Shown here one piece after another: positions 8,901 to 21,200 of a stretch of DNA of 64,000 bases; position 1 is the first letter of the stretch, and every line of letters starts with the position of its first letter. The DNA is from Odontocerum albicorne (lineage: Eukaryota > Arthropoda > Insecta > Trichoptera > Odontoceridae). The stretch spans positions 25,749,999-25,813,998 of the forward strand of contig OX463848.1 in the NCBI GenBank assembly GCA_949825065.1, given 5' to 3'. Below the pieces are notes generated by a model. It saw only the letters and a list, made by a program, of their open reading frames with translations, made no database searches and was not told the origin of the DNA. Both the position numbers and the translations under genes were made by a program.

Positions 8901-11450
8901 AATATTCTTAGATTTATAGACTGACAAAATGAGAACTGCCTTCATATTATTGAAATACGAGTATATAATGAATTACTGGAGGAAGGAAATCGTAATAGAC
9001 ATTCTTCTGTAAAGAAATATTTGATAAATATCAAAATTAATATTCTTATATGACAAACCTGACATAATTATAAAGAAAGCATACTGTGTATGCGTCTAGG
9101 ACGAAATCTGTATTCTCAATAAATGTAATCAACTCTGTATTGATCATGGGCTGTTAATACCCAAATTTGGGTGAATAACCATTTTAAAAATATAGATTTA
9201 CTATTTTTTAAGGACATTATCAACATTTTTCGACAGTATTAAATTATAACCTTGAAACGAATATTTTGCAGTAGACTTGAACACAAAAACTCTTAAAATA
9301 TTCTTTGGCAGCTTTTCAACTTGACAGCTGTATAACATAATATGTTATAATATTATTATATTCTGAAACATTAAAAGCACTGTTGTACAAAATTTTGATG
9401 AAATAATATATACTCATAATAGTATTGAAACCATGTTTATGAAAGACAAATTATGCAGATGCATAGCAATTACAAGTATTTCTGTATATTTATTTTCAAT
9501 ATCTCCAGAAGTAGTTGTTAGAACACCTAAATTACAACCTGGCGTGTCGGGTTCCATTCCTTGATGGAAGCCAACAAAATTATGCTCCTAGTTTGCTTTT
9601 TGCAGAAGGCCTCTTTACATGTCTCTGGTTGATTGGAAGAAATTGCCAAATACGATAATTCTACCAGATTGGTACTATACACAATAGACATTCAAAACAA
9701 TACAGTATAAATTATATTATACCTACTGAATATAACTTACTAGCTGCTGAGGTTTTGTAGAGCCTTAACATAGCAAATTATATCCCATTAGACAGTCCAA
9801 TCAGGTGCTTTATACCTTGAATTCTCATTGTTGAGTCTTCAATCTCGTAGAAGGTATTATTATTTATCCATTTACATGATCTTTCCAATGGCATCTATCC
9901 ATACTGCTTTGTTTCAAATATACTCTTAAGGGTCCTTTCTTCAAGAGCTTGAAGTATATAAACCTAATACAGCTTAACAATTTTTAATCCGTTTATTCAA
10001 TTTATATTTCAGATTTATAATTATTTTAATAATTGACTGAAATGAAAAGTTTCAGTTTGGTATTTATACAAAACAACATTTTATTTATTTTTACTTACAG
10101 CAAATTTATGATCACTTACCGTATAATCAGTTTCTGTAACTGTACTTTTCATGAAATTTGAATATTTTATACTAATTGAATCTATGAAGATGTACAATTT
10201 TCACACAATTGCTATGAGAAATATTAGCATACAAGTAATTCGACAAAAAGGAAACAAAGCAAGGTTAAACATATGACTTCCTTTACTACAATATTTTACT
10301 TTTATAGAGTATTTATTCATCAGAATAATCTAGATGCAATGTGAAATACATCAACTATTACAATTTTTTCCCCCATTTAGGGAGGCCCTTATGAAAACAT
10401 TTAACTGTCTCAAATTGTAAATAACCCAATGCAAGAAGTACAAGAAGTACTTTTTTTCTTTAAAAAGATGGTTTATTGTCAAGATAAATACTAAAAAACT
10501 TTATTTTGCATACAGTGACAGAAGCTAGGTTGCTTTTTTTCTAAAATATCATGTATACTCTGCATATAGTATGCAAAAAAAAGTTAACCACATTGCATCT
10601 CCTTAACGCATCCTTGCTATTGTGATCTACTGAAAATAAGCAATTGAACCAAAATATTTGAATGCAGCTAAATATATCTGGCACAATAAACGTGCCAAAA
10701 AATATTTGATTTCATTAATTTGAGTACATTTTTTTTTCAGATAACAATCAGCTTCCTCCTACAAAGGCAACTACTCCAAAACCAATTGCAGAGCTTCGTC
10801 CTGCTCAACCTCCTCCGAGGTATGATGATATCCCGAACTATCCACCTCCTGCCCCTCCACGAGGATCTTCATTCGGAAGCAATAGTAACGGAGGCAGCAT
10901 CTTCGGCAATAATAACAGAGGAGGAGGCAGCAGTGGGGGTTCAAACAGTGACAGCTTCCCTAACCCATTCTCTGCCTTTGGCTTTGGAAGCAACACTGGC
11001 GGAAATTCAGGAGGAACCAATGGCAATCCTCTTACTTCAATCCTATCAAACATCCTCAGCAATTTCACTAAAGGAGGATTGCTCCCAGCCCTTAATCCTT
11101 CATTCACCAGACCAGGTTTGATTGAAAACAGAAACTCAAACCCATCAAATCCTTCGAATCCCTATGGAAATCCATCAAATCCTTATGGAAATCCTTCCAA
11201 TCCTTATGCAAATCCTTCGAACCCTTACGGAAACCCATCAAATCCCTATGGTAATCCATCATATCCTGGATACAACCCATACCAGAGACCAGGATCTTAC
11301 AACCCGTCATATAACCAGCCTAATGCACAGGCTCAACCGTCTCTGCAAAGTGGATATGTCGCAAAGAACTATGCACAGAGTAATTCAGGAAGTGTACGAA
11401 ATGCGGCCACAACACGGAGGCCTATCTCCTATGGATGGAATTTCGGGTAA
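5877..11450 (+). CDS. Secreted Cys-module / Asn-Pro-Gly-rich protein, 3 coding exons (303 aa)
   Basis: I assembled this gene from exons 5877-5934, 8101-8244 and 10741-11450. They join in phase 1 at both introns and total 912 nt including TAA. Residues 1-18 form a signal peptide (MWSHFLVCFLVVLSTNAFS). Exon 2 encodes a compact module with six cysteines (TCKDIGC...VCI...PCS...NCG...TCKK), probably three disulfides. Exon 3 encodes a Thr/Pro stretch, a Gly/Ser/Asn-rich region and at least five tandem Asn-Pro-Ser-Asn-Pro-Tyr-Gly units, ending near RRPISYGWNFG. The product should be extracellular, for example cuticular, glandular or matrix, but I do not recognise the family and assign no function. 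An acceptor just upstream (AG at 5866-5867) implies an untranslated 5' exon. AATAAA at 11784 is a plausible poly(A) signal. Confidence 0.8.
6162..6564. mobile_element. Tigger-type (pogo superfamily) MITE
   Basis: The left terminus CAGTAGTCCCCCCTTATC and the right terminus, reverse complemented CAGCATTCTCCCCTCTAAG, are flanked by TA duplications (6160-6161, 6565-6566). Both ends contain CCGCGG-type blocks. The 403-bp length and lack of an open frame indicate a non-autonomous copy. It sits in intron 1 of the secreted-protein gene. From memory, the termini and an internal block (GAAGTAAGGTGAATGATGTA) closely resemble mammalian Tigger/MER2-group repeats. Confidence 0.65.
7122..7700 (+). CDS. Non-LTR retrotransposon Pol C-terminal fragment (jockey/CR1-like), open 192 codons
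   Basis: The frame carries KSIYFASCQSAFSYGISVWG, the 'Y-x-x-x-x-S-x-x-x-YG-x-x-x-WG' block after the reverse-transcriptase thumb in jockey/CR1-like elements. About 120 residues of the usual basic tail follow, ending in LGLQDE. No upstream palm or endonuclease is present, so the copy is 5'-truncated. The frame has no stop, which suggests recent insertion. It lies inside intron 1 of the secreted-protein gene in the same orientation. It needs no start of its own: the first Met is simply the first in the surviving frame. Confidence 0.65.
   Translation: MNVNSIYLLYYALSTKIRKLGYIFRMIRNVFSENTLKSIYFASCQSAFSYGISVWGGCTLTQKHVLQVSQKLIIKIINKLPAWYPTAELFNEYRVLNIANLHFKSVLWHYHREEGKMQTQQRHMTRTATDQIFTIPRVKTSFAQRQYAYLAPMTYNGVPNSLKAKGRKQFRQSIGAWLLLRQEFEYLGLQDE
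7701..7905 (+). mobile_element. 3' UTR of the same non-LTR element
   Basis: The sequence after the stop (GTGTGAGCTCTTGAGTGTGG and onwards) matches the reverse complement of about 21.9-22.25 kb. This marks it as the 3' UTR of one family, here with an internal deletion relative to the second copy. Confidence 0.6.
8101..8244 (+). CDS. Exon 2 of secreted protein: six-cysteine module
   Basis: The acceptor is TTAATTTCAG and the donor GTATAG (8245). The exon is in phase 1 on both sides, so it can be skipped or swapped without changing frame. It carries all six cysteines of the predicted mature protein. Confidence 0.78.
8616..8652. repeat. Perfect 17-bp inverted repeat with 3-base loop
   Basis: CTTTATAGGCAGCAAAT and its exact reverse complement are separated by AAA. 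It lies in intron 2 of the secreted-protein gene. No function is evident. Confidence 0.85.
9505..9700 (+). repeat. tRNA-derived SINE, short-body type, diverged
   Basis: A decayed head (GTCGGGTTCCATTCCTTGATGG) precedes the body signature TTGATTGGAAGAAATTGCC. The copy lies in intron 2 of the secreted-protein gene. Confidence 0.55.
10741..11450 (+). CDS. Exon 3 of secreted protein: Gly/Asn/Pro-rich repeat tail
   Basis: The exon begins after a run of T and CAG and stays open for 236 codons to TAA at 11448-11450. Coding bias toward Gly, Asn, Ser, Pro and Tyr is strong, and the hexapeptide-type repeats at about 11148-11270 vary at synonymous sites. That pattern supports real coding. The bases before the stop (GG|GTAAAT) could also act as a donor. 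Confidence 0.8.
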
Positions 11451-11800
11451 ATGGAAAGCAAATTGATTTCGGTGTTGGTTGTTCTAATTATACAATTCAC
11501 TTTTTATTTCAGTTTGGTTCTGTAACTTATGTATATAATTTGTTTTTTAGACAATTTTCATCGCTTTGCGTGTACATAATTATGCATGCTATCTTTTAAA
11601 CATTTGTATTTTTTTACTAAATGTATTTAAAAAAAAATTACATTCTAACTCATCACTTTATACATAACTTTCAGCATTTAGCTTAAGATAATTGTATTTC
11701 CTTTTTATTTTTTTGTTACTTCTTTTTGATTGGTGTATTTGATTAACATTTATTTCATTAATAATGCTCACTAATATGAACAAAATAAATTTAATTTGAG
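11451..11800 (+). other. Probable 3' UTR of the secreted-protein gene
   Basis: This is A+T-rich sequence with no coding content. AATAAA at 11784-11789 followed by T-rich DNA is the best candidate cleavage signal for transcripts ending with exon 3. Confidence 0.45.
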
Positions 11801-14480
11801 TTTTCTTCAACAATTTTTTTTTATTTTACTTTTTTTTTACTTCCCACCCTAAATCTATAATTTAATATATTTTTCATTCTAACTGACATTAAATCAATTA
11901 TTTGTAAGTTAAAAAACTGATTAGACTATTCTTATTAGACAAAGTTTTTTTTCAAAAAGAGGCTTCCTTCTTCCCATTAATTAAAATCCTGACCAACGTA
12001 CTGGTGAAAATCAAATTAAGATAATAAGAAAATCAGTATTTCTATGATATATATTTATTCAAATACAATAATTTTTTAAACTTGCTCAAATAGATTATTT
12101 ATTTATAAACAGTAATCCCGTTATAGTTCATCTAATGGGGTTATTGTTATATAGCAATTTCTCCCATTTTTTTCCATCAGAAAATCAAGCTCAAAAATTT
12201 AAAACTCATTTCTATGCTAACATCAATTTCGATTCAATAATTCAAATTAGAAAGAAAATTTATAGAAAAACAGTATCAGTGGTTAGCATACTCACTGAAC
12301 AACCGGTGTTAGGCTGAGTTGACTATTTTTCAATTTTTCTTTCAAGCATACAAAGATCACACTTTGAATAACTTTTGTTACTATAAAGCACTTTAAAATA
12401 ATTGTTTTATGAGATGTGTTCTCTCACGGTTATTATAATGGATGATTTTATTCCATTGAAAAATCTTTGTTCAACATCTAATTTCCTAAGAAAAAATATT
12501 ACTTACTCTATGTATTTAGCTAAAAAAAATCCTTTACACATTGAATGCTGAAAACACCTATAGGAATTAATATAAACTTATGCTAGGTGCTCAAAACATC
12601 CATCGCAATTCTATTCCGAATTTCTTTAGGTGGATCAAAAACAAGTGAACCTGTAGTGGCTTTATGGTACTAAAGATTTTTGGGGGGCAATACCTACTTT
12701 CAATTTTAACTATTTATCAAGAATATCAAATACGGGTAAATTTTTCTATACCAGACTTCAGTACAGAATTCGAACCGCGCTCTGCGCCACTCCCCTTGAA
12801 TCACATAGGGATTTTTTTTGGCTAGTATTCGGGGGTATGAGGATACCTATGACTTCAGTCATATCTATTTATTTTTTTTTAAATATTGGAGCTCAACATA
12901 CATACCCATATTTCTCTAAAAGCTAAAACCGGCTAGATTCAATGCTATATTCCATAAAATTTTATTTTATTTTTGATTGAATAAAACAAATGTTGGATAT
13001 TATTTTGAGATCGGCATCGACTGTTGATGAAACACAATAACTAAATTATTAATGCTTGAATAAATTATTAGTAAATAATGAGTGCATGAGCTACAACAAT
13101 TAATATACTTATTGTATTATTCAGAAAATTGCAGGCATAATGAGAAAACGTGATCATTAGACACAATACATATAGTACTTCGATGTTAGATTAAAATCAC
13201 AACTCAAGAAATTATGATATTAAAAGAAATAATTTACTTTAATATCCCACATTTATCTTAAAAAAGTATTATAATAAATTTTTGCATGAAGTGCATAGCT
13301 TTGAATTTTTTCTACATTTTTTAAGTATTTCTTATTTATTTCTTTTTTTTTTAATTAATCTTAATAATAATACCGCATGAATATCACTTTACACATATTT
13401 TCACCAATTATTGAAAATTAATAAGTCTTCTTCCAATATTTTTCATATTTTCAAATAGGAAGATTTTTCACATCTCAAAAAATATATAAGAAATGGTAAG
13501 TTAGCTAATTCATGAAGTATATTTGCTGAAACTGAAAACAACATGAAAAATATGCTGAAAAAATTCCTATGTTATTTAAGGAACCAGGCAAATAATTAAT
13601 TGGGAAAATTTCATCAGAAAGTAATATTAAACCTGAACTGAATATAATTATACAAAAATGGTTTCAACCCACCTATTACCTGTTCTGAGAAGATAATATG
13701 TCATCTCTTTGTATGAGCTGGTATGGAAAAAAATTCAAGTTTTAAAATTTACTTCTTAGGTAGGAAAATATCTAAAATTGGAAAATCTTAAATGGATTTC
13801 TCTGTAATAAAAGTATATCGAAACTACAAAGTATATTGAAAATAATTTAAGGAAATCGGTAAGAAATGGTAAATACACAATAGAAATCAAACAATACCCA
13901 CATTCTCAAAATGTCACTAATTATTCTTAAGTTGAAAGAAAAAAACCTGGCTGGATTTTAATTATTTGACTTCTATAATTCATATTAACTACCATAGACA
14001 TGATTCCAAGGCATAGCGCCTTCAAACTATAAGGAATTCATATGAATTAAAGCAAAAAAGAAGAGACACTAACTAGGTCTGCTCAAACCAACTCTGAAAA
14101 ATGTTTTAAACAGATTATATTTAGTTATAAATATTTTTCAAAGTTGTCATATAGAATTGAATTAAATTATGGTTGACCTTTTGAAGGCGTTACAACCTTC
14201 ATCCTCGCGGCGATGTAATAAAACATTACTGAATATAGTTATGCAAGCATCCACCTAGAGTTAGCACTACATTAAACTTTTTACCTATTGGTTCAAAAAA
14301 TTTCCTACAAATTAAAGAAATGAAAATCTTTTGTTTTGTTGTTTTAAATTTAGAAATCCAATCTTTATTATTTTACAAAATTTACATTCCATTTCTAAAG
14401 TTGGTACTTAATGCTTGTCATTTATGTGATTGAATATTTGAATATGGAACTTGAAATATTTTATGTATAAGTTGGTAGCG
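11800..14480. other. A+T-rich intergenic DNA
   Basis: Apart from the tRNA-like SINE fragment at about 12.75 kb, I see no gene, no strong repeat and no long open frame with protein-like composition. Confidence 0.5.
12745..12875 (+). repeat. Second tRNA-derived SINE family, copy 1
   Basis: The sequence contains AATTCGAACC (box B-like), CACTCCCCTTGAATCACA, then GAGGATACCTATGACTTCAG and TCATATCTATT. It aligns with the reverse complements of 22590-22735 and 36130-36325, defining a family distinct from the common SINE. Confidence 0.6.
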
Positions 14481-14489
14481 TTTTTATTA

Positions 14490-14860
14490 AATATATATTT
14501 TTTTAAATAAACAAAATACATAAACTAATCAATAATATATTCTGCTACATTGTTTATAATTGATTCCCAACGTTCTGGCAGATTTTTTATTTCATGCCTG
14601 AAATAAATCTAGCTGTTTAGAGATGAAGTGGTTTAGCCGACTTTGAATTTATTTAAGGATTAAAGAAATTTATTAAAGGAGATTCCTCGGAGATTATTGG
14701 ATAGAGAGCGGAAAAGATAAAACTTTGATGGAGCAAGATCAGAAGAATAGGGTGGATGTGGGATAAACTCCCAACCGAGCACATGTTACAAATGTATTCT
14801 CTTCTAATAACATTATTTCTACATATGGAAACAGGAAACATTTTCATTTGACTTGGATTT
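14490..14860 (-). pseudogene. Mariner transposase C-terminal relic
   Basis: The - strand reads GWEFIPHPPYSSDLAPSKF and then LPERWESIINNVAEYIID in a shifted frame. These are the third-aspartate block and the C-terminal block of mariner transposases. Stops and at least one frameshift separate them. No terminal repeats are recognisable. Confidence 0.65.
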
Positions 14861-15384
14861 AAGTTATTATCATTATAGACATGCAGCATATATGTTGTTA
14901 ATATCTACATCAAATTTAACTTTCATATGTTCATAATAAGGATAAGTAAAGAAAAATATTCAGGAGAATAATCAAAGGAAACAAAACTTTAATTTACTGT
15001 CAAATTCCTTACTGTAGTTTGAATATTTTTAGAAGAAATTTAATTAAACTCCATCAGATATTTGTTTCTATGATATTTAAAATCACAAACCTACACAAGA
15101 ACTTTTGAAAACTTGCTTTTACTTTGATATTCACTAATGAAAAAGTTGCACCAATTTGATCAAGGTTCCTTATTACCAAAACATAAATTTAGATAAGTGT
15201 AAAACACAACTCACAGTAACCACTTCAGCTACTATAAATAAGTTGTGAAACAAACTATAAGTTTTTGTTTATGGTCTATGACACCATTGGATTGTTTTTA
15301 AATATGAATTAAAAATATATTAAACAAGCTGGAAAGCCTGTCCAAGGATGCAAGGAAACTATAACTTAATTCTTAATTATTAAT

Positions 15385-15465
15385 CAGTAGAGTGCCGATT
15401 ATCCATGGTAATTGAGGGACACTCGAGCCCGGATATTTGAAAAACATAGTTAATCCAAATTAAGT
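15385..15465 (+). mobile_element. Terminal fragment of a pogo/Tigger-like element
   Basis: The sequence starts CAGTAGAGTGCCGATTATCC with GTAATTGAGGGACAC downstream, the form of many insect pogo/Tigger termini. No matching right end was found, so this is a solo end. Confidence 0.4.
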
Positions 15466-16079
15466 TTTTATTGAGTTTTAAGAGTTCAAACGCTAGATAA
15501 ATTTTGTTATGCAAGATGAGTACACGAACAAGCTTTCTCATTTGGTTCACAGATACGACCGCTTAACTCCGGTGTGCTACTGCAACATTTACATTGATCA
15601 ACATTTTTAATAAACTCACTATTGTATATATGACAATACATTTGTTGATATAAAAACTAGCTTATTAAAATCTTTAATATCTAAAAGTTCTTCGCACAAA
15701 CTTCTTTCAGATAGCACATTCTTCATTCTTTCAGATAGCACATAAGACTGTGAAATTTTCCTCCTGTTGCAATAAGACATATTTAAATGTATCTAAGAGG
15801 ACATCAATTTACAATATCCCAGACTGATGATAAATCATACCAAAATATCTGGAAAAACCTTATCCTGCTCTTCAAAATAATAGGGGTACATACCTGGAAT
15901 TGATGTAGTTTTTATCAATAAAACTCAAATCAGCAATTTAACTATTTATAGTATTTTTTTTAATGTTGTATCCATCAACAACCTTCTTCAAGAGGGGATT
16001 TTTTCTCTTCAAAGTGAACCTTGCGCTAGACAAAGTTTAAATATGGATTATACAATAAGTTGTGCAGAAATTTAAAAAA

Positions 16080-16800
16080 TCCAAAGCAGGTAACTAAGAA
16101 TATCGCCGAAACACTGGGAATTCCCAAATCCACCGTTTTTGCATGATCAGTCAGTATAATGTGTATATAACCTATAAACTGACTGAAAATAATCAGTTGG
16201 ACAGAATTTCGTAGTGTATTTACCTACTCGGCAAACAAAAAATGGTCCATTTCTTAACATGAATGAAAAATGAATCTCTTATAACAATGTGAATAGAAAA
16301 AGACATTGGGTTCTGCCAGAACAACCACCTCAAACTGTTTCGATGTCAGGATTGCACTCGAAGAAAGTAATGCTCTCTGTATGGTGGGACATCATGGGAA
16401 TTCTCTTTTTTAGATCCTTAAATCTGGCGAAACCATAAATGCGGAGAAGTACTGCCAATAGCTGTAAAATTTGAAACAAGCTATTCAAATAATACATCCA
16501 GTATTACAAACAGGCACAGCATAGTATTTTACCATGACAACGTAAGGCCACACGCTGCACAGTTACCCAACATAAATTGTTTGAGTTAGATTGGGAGATC
16601 ATAATTCATCCACCCATATTCAGGTGACTTGGCACCATCAGATTTTTATCTTTTTCAAAAACTAGAAAGCTTTCAAAATAGGAAAGGATAAAAAGAGTCA
16701 TCCTGAAGATTTTTTTATAGTAAATCTCTAGTAGAGCAATAAAAGAAAGTTGTTGAACAAAATGGTGAATATATAGTTTGATGACACAAAATGAGGAATA
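16080..16800 (+). pseudogene. Mariner transposase relic
   Basis: Frames on the + strand give SLYGGTSWEF-like sequence, then FYHDNVRPHAAQLP (second catalytic aspartate in HDN-x-RPHAA) and HPYSGDLAPSDFYLFQKLES (third aspartate block). They end with VVEQNGEYIV. Several frameshifts and stops interrupt it. It lies between the secreted-protein gene and its possible distal exon at 17570. Confidence 0.7.
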
Positions 16801-17569
16801 TGTATGTTATTTCTCAGATGATTTTATAATATTTACTTTTTTCTGATTATGGGTTATGTTAATATTTTGATGTTTATAATTTTTCTAATATCTTAAATGT
16901 TATATTCATGCACACACTATATTTTATTTTATGTTCTAAATATTTTAAAGGCCAAAATCGACCATATATTGTGCAAAGAAATATATAAAAAAGAGTCAAA
17001 TTTAAAACACCAAAAGAATATTGAATCATAAATTTTAAAATAAAAATATTCTATTTTTCTCCGTCTCCGCAGTTGCCTCAGTCAATTATCTGTTCTTCAC
17101 AACATATGTAAAGCATCAGAATCCTTCTAAGTATCAGATGTACACCCCACTCCTAATTTCATTAATATGAGTATATTTAACTTTTTTCTCAATGGAAAAA
17201 TTCACACAATTTCAAAGATAGATCATTAATAAATTACATTAATGAAACTCAACTTAGGCAGATTTTGAACTCATAATTGACAAGTCTACTTATTTTTATC
17301 TGTCAAATTGAAATGTCACTCTGGGTAACAAAGTTATTTACTTTAATTCATTTATAATTGTAATATAAAGCAAAATTATTAATCTGGAAGTATTTTATTT
17401 TACAAATGTGTTGTACCTTTTAAATTGTCAGTACTTTTACAGTATTTGTACATTTTGCCTAATTAAAGATGCTTATTAGCACATAACTAAGAATTGCTTA
17501 ACGCCAATCTTTATATCAACTTTATTTTAATTGCTTAGAATTCTAATTGTATATTTTTCTTCTTTACAG

Positions 17570-17595
17570 TATCAGCTGTGTCTTCATCGTTCTAA
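17570..17595 (+). CDS. Possible alternative terminal exon of the secreted-protein gene
   Basis: A strong acceptor (ATTTTTCTTCTTTACAG) precedes this segment. Joined to exon 2 (phase 1) it adds VSAVSSSF and a stop, giving a short protein of about 75 residues with only the cysteine module. Joined instead to the cryptic donor at 11446 it would read GISCVFIVL and beyond. The evidence is only the acceptor and the in-phase Ser-rich end, so this is tentative. Confidence 0.3.
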
Positions 17596-17804
17596 CAAGG
17601 CTTATCTTCACCAACTATTTGTAGAAATATATTTGATATATACATAAACATATGTTTGTTAATTTGTGCTGATTATTACTGATAAGAAATTTGCTGTGAA
17701 ATATTTTCTATACAATAATTTTTTGTTTCTGCAAATATTTTTATTTGTTAATTTCAAATGACATAATTAAATTCTGACTTTACTTTTCCATTTGATATTT
17801 TCAT

Positions 17805-17940
17805 GTTCGATTCCCGATGGTTACCTAAAACAAAGTTTTCTAATTTACTTTGTTCATATTCAAGTCTTTTACCAATTTTTTAGTTGGCTGGAGAGAAATT
17901 CTGAATGGTTGATTGTATTATACGAGTAAACAACAAAAGT
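17805..17940 (+). repeat. tRNA-derived SINE, short-body type, head truncated
   Basis: Box B (TGTTCGATTCCCGATGG) is followed by a body with TTGGCTGGAGAGAAATT. The 5' half of the head is absent. Confidence 0.6.
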
Positions 17941-18137
17941 ATGAGAAATATTTTTGGCAAAACATTTTTTTTTCAATGAAATATGTTAACAAGGAGTGAC
18001 AAAAATTAAATATTCCAAACAATGGTTTATTAAATGTTATTTTATTCTTTTACCATTCATCACCAGCATTTTTTTTATATCAAATACTAGAAATTAATTA
18101 CGAATTTAAAAAATCTATTTTGATTTTATCACAAAGC

Positions 18138-18203
18138 TTGTAATTCAACCAACTCTAATATAATATTTAGCAATTCAACCAACTCTAATATAATATTTAG
18201 CAA
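18138..18203. repeat. Tandem duplication, 31 bp x 2
   Basis: The unit AATTCAACCAACTCTAATAT plus eleven more bases is repeated twice head to tail without differences. Confidence 0.85.
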
Positions 18204-21200
18204 AATATAATGAAAACAATTTTTTGAATATGCTACCAATACTATTAAACCACTTTATATACTAGAACGAGCATGACTCCTGTGCCTTTGCTAACTAAAA
18301 TGATACTCGCAAGGTTCATATTGTGCACATGGAAAAATTAAAATACGCTTTTGTCAAATAAATGTTATCTGTATATAAATGTACAAGGTGCTGAGAAGTA
18401 AATACACATAGTCTTCTGCTATGTAGTTTTTAAATAACCTTAGTCTGAAGTGTTAAATTGAAAACATCAAAATCTATTTTATAAAATCTAGCTCAGCATT
18501 TAAATACTCTGTTACGTAATATTAAATGTTTAAGAAATATAGATGTTTAATGCTTACCTAGTGGTGCCTTTCTAAAAGTACTTTTATATGTGTTATATAA
18601 GTCACTAATTCATACTAAAAATATTGTTTTTCAACAAGTAATTTTAATAAAAGAAACTATGTTAAGCCATCCATTATGATTTTTTATCTGCTTTAAATAA
18701 GGACATAATGTTTGGTTTTTTTTTTTCATAGAAAATAAATAATATACAAAACTATAATTTATGTACCTACCAAAATAGATTTTTTCGCTTTAGCCAACAT
18801 TAACAAATTTTTTAAAAAGTTATTTTATTTATACGCTATGTTTTGATGCTAAAGTACTGTCAAGTTTTAATCTTTTAAGTGAGATGACAAAGTTTTTAAC
18901 TTTCATTAATGGAAAACTTATGTAAGTTGAGAGAAGCGGTTAAATTAACTTGACTGCATCAATTCAAATTAAAGTAGTAACCCATTTTTGTCAAAATGAG
19001 TTATTTATTTTATTTAAAAATTTCTGTGCTCTTTATATTATATATTTTCAAAACACTGGTAATATTTTTATTTTATGCTTTTTTATATTCACTTTCTTTA
19101 CTTTTTGTATTTATATTCACTTTCAAAAATTATTTCACTCAGTTTCAGATGATTGATTTACAATAATCATTTATGTATATTTTTTTCTTTCATAGGTTTA
19201 AAATGTAAATTACAGATTTATTAATTATAAATTTTATGACAACTAACTTGTAACAAAAATATTATATTTTAGAAATGTTTTTGAAATATATTTTGCTAAA
19301 ATTTATTAATTAAGTGTCGCTTTTTTATTTTTTATATTAAATTCCATCAACTTTGATTGTGTTTAGAATAGAGTAAGTATTTTTATTATTATTTTTACTT
19401 TTCTGATGATATTAATAATGATATTTAGTTAAGTGTAATGTCCAAACTGTTTGATCTATTTTTAACTTATTTTAAGATCAAATAAGAAGCTGTACATTAT
19501 CTGGTCATTATCAGTTAATTGACTGTTTTTTTTATCATCAAGCTTTTAAATCAATAAAAGTGTTGAGACTTGCAACTGTCAATTAGAGAAAAATGTTATT
19601 CATAAAAAAATCTATTCTTTTTATCCATTCAGAGATATTTTTTGTTACAGCAAAAACATCGAAAGCCTCAAAAAGTATTTAGTTTAATACAGATAAATTT
19701 TAATTTACATGATTTATAAATATCATCTTTAACATAGCCATTCCAATGAAAATATTTCAACATAAATTATATTTTAATTCACTTCGCTATTTCTTTGAGT
19801 TCTTAAAAATAGTTTTTGGTGCCTATCCATCCGCCTTCAAATAAATTATATCGAAACAGTTTCTTAGATCATAATTATTTTTTATATATCCTTTGAAATA
19901 TATATTATATTTTTATACACTTTAAAATTTTATACTGTATAAAATATAAATACAAATATGTATATAGTAATTATAATTGAAATTATTCATTATAAATTTT
20001 TGAATAATCTTTATAGAATCAATAAACTTATATGTTTTATTACCTTGCCTCCCTGCCCTCTTTCTCTCTCTTTTCCATTGCTTAAAATGTCTTGATATTT
20101 TCAATAAATTCAATACCACAATGTTTCCAACAAAATGGTCACTAAAATTGGATGTAACATATTTAAAAATCTAGTAAAAAGGATCAGTTACATTAAGATT
20201 TAAGTCTTGCATTCAAAATTGAAAGAGAGATTTTATTTTAAGAGCATATCTGATCATGATGATGTATCATTATTGGTCTTTTAGCTAAATTAAACCTTCT
20301 ATGTTAATTATCATCTATCTCGATCTTCTGAAAGTCTACTTTAACAATAAACACTTTAAACCTGTTCATAAATCTTCCTTATCTTTTATTCTGTAGATAA
20401 TATTAGCACTTGGCTTCTGAGAGATTTGAATTCTTGAATTACAGCAAAGAGTGCGTCACTCATATACATTGGGTGACTGTTATCTCAATTTAGCAGAGAC
20501 ACTCTACTGTCTCCTTCACGTCCCAGGAAATTGCTTATTTCTATTCATTTGTATAGAAAATAAGTGAAAGTGATTCGGAATAGTTTTTTTACTTCCTAAA
20601 ATAAATGTATAAATTTGGTAATGATACAATCCTTATTTTCGGTATATTCGAGGAGGAAGAATAAAATATTGCTTGTACCTTTTTTATATCGAAACACAAG
20701 TTTTTCAAAATAAATATTTGTTATGAACATAGATTTTTATTTTTATAAACCAACATATTACATAATTATTCAAAATTTCACAATGTTTGGATTTTAAGTT
20801 AATTTTCTATTATTTATTAAGTAACCTACGAAAGATTTGATAAACCCACTGTACGTGTAATTAGCAATTAGTCTCTGCTCCTATACAAAGTGTTAAATTA
20901 TCATTTCTTAACAAGTAGAGGACCGCATACAAAAGTAGAATTAGGGATGATTCTAATATTATTTACCAAAAATGTATAAAAGAACATATAATAATTATAA
21001 TTATTTAATTTGAAAAATATGAACTCTCCAGTTATTCAATTTTAAATTGGAACATTACCTCAGATTTGTTACATGAATTAATTTTGTTACAATTTTTTTT
21101 TCATTTCATGCATCTTAAAAAGCTAGTTTTTAGATTTGTTTACAAGTTTGTTAAATTTATGTATACTTTTAAGGGGAAAATTTAGATAGCTGTGGTGGAT

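Noticed and set aside
10838..11107. Reverse-strand open frame rich in Pro and Leu over exon 3
   Set aside because: It is the shadow of the Gly/Asn/Pro-rich coding exon on the other strand.
10720..11121. Alternative + strand frame over exon 3 starting MSTFFFQITISFLL
   Set aside because: It begins inside the intron before the acceptor, has leucine-rich shadow composition and does not match the phase of exons 1 and 2.
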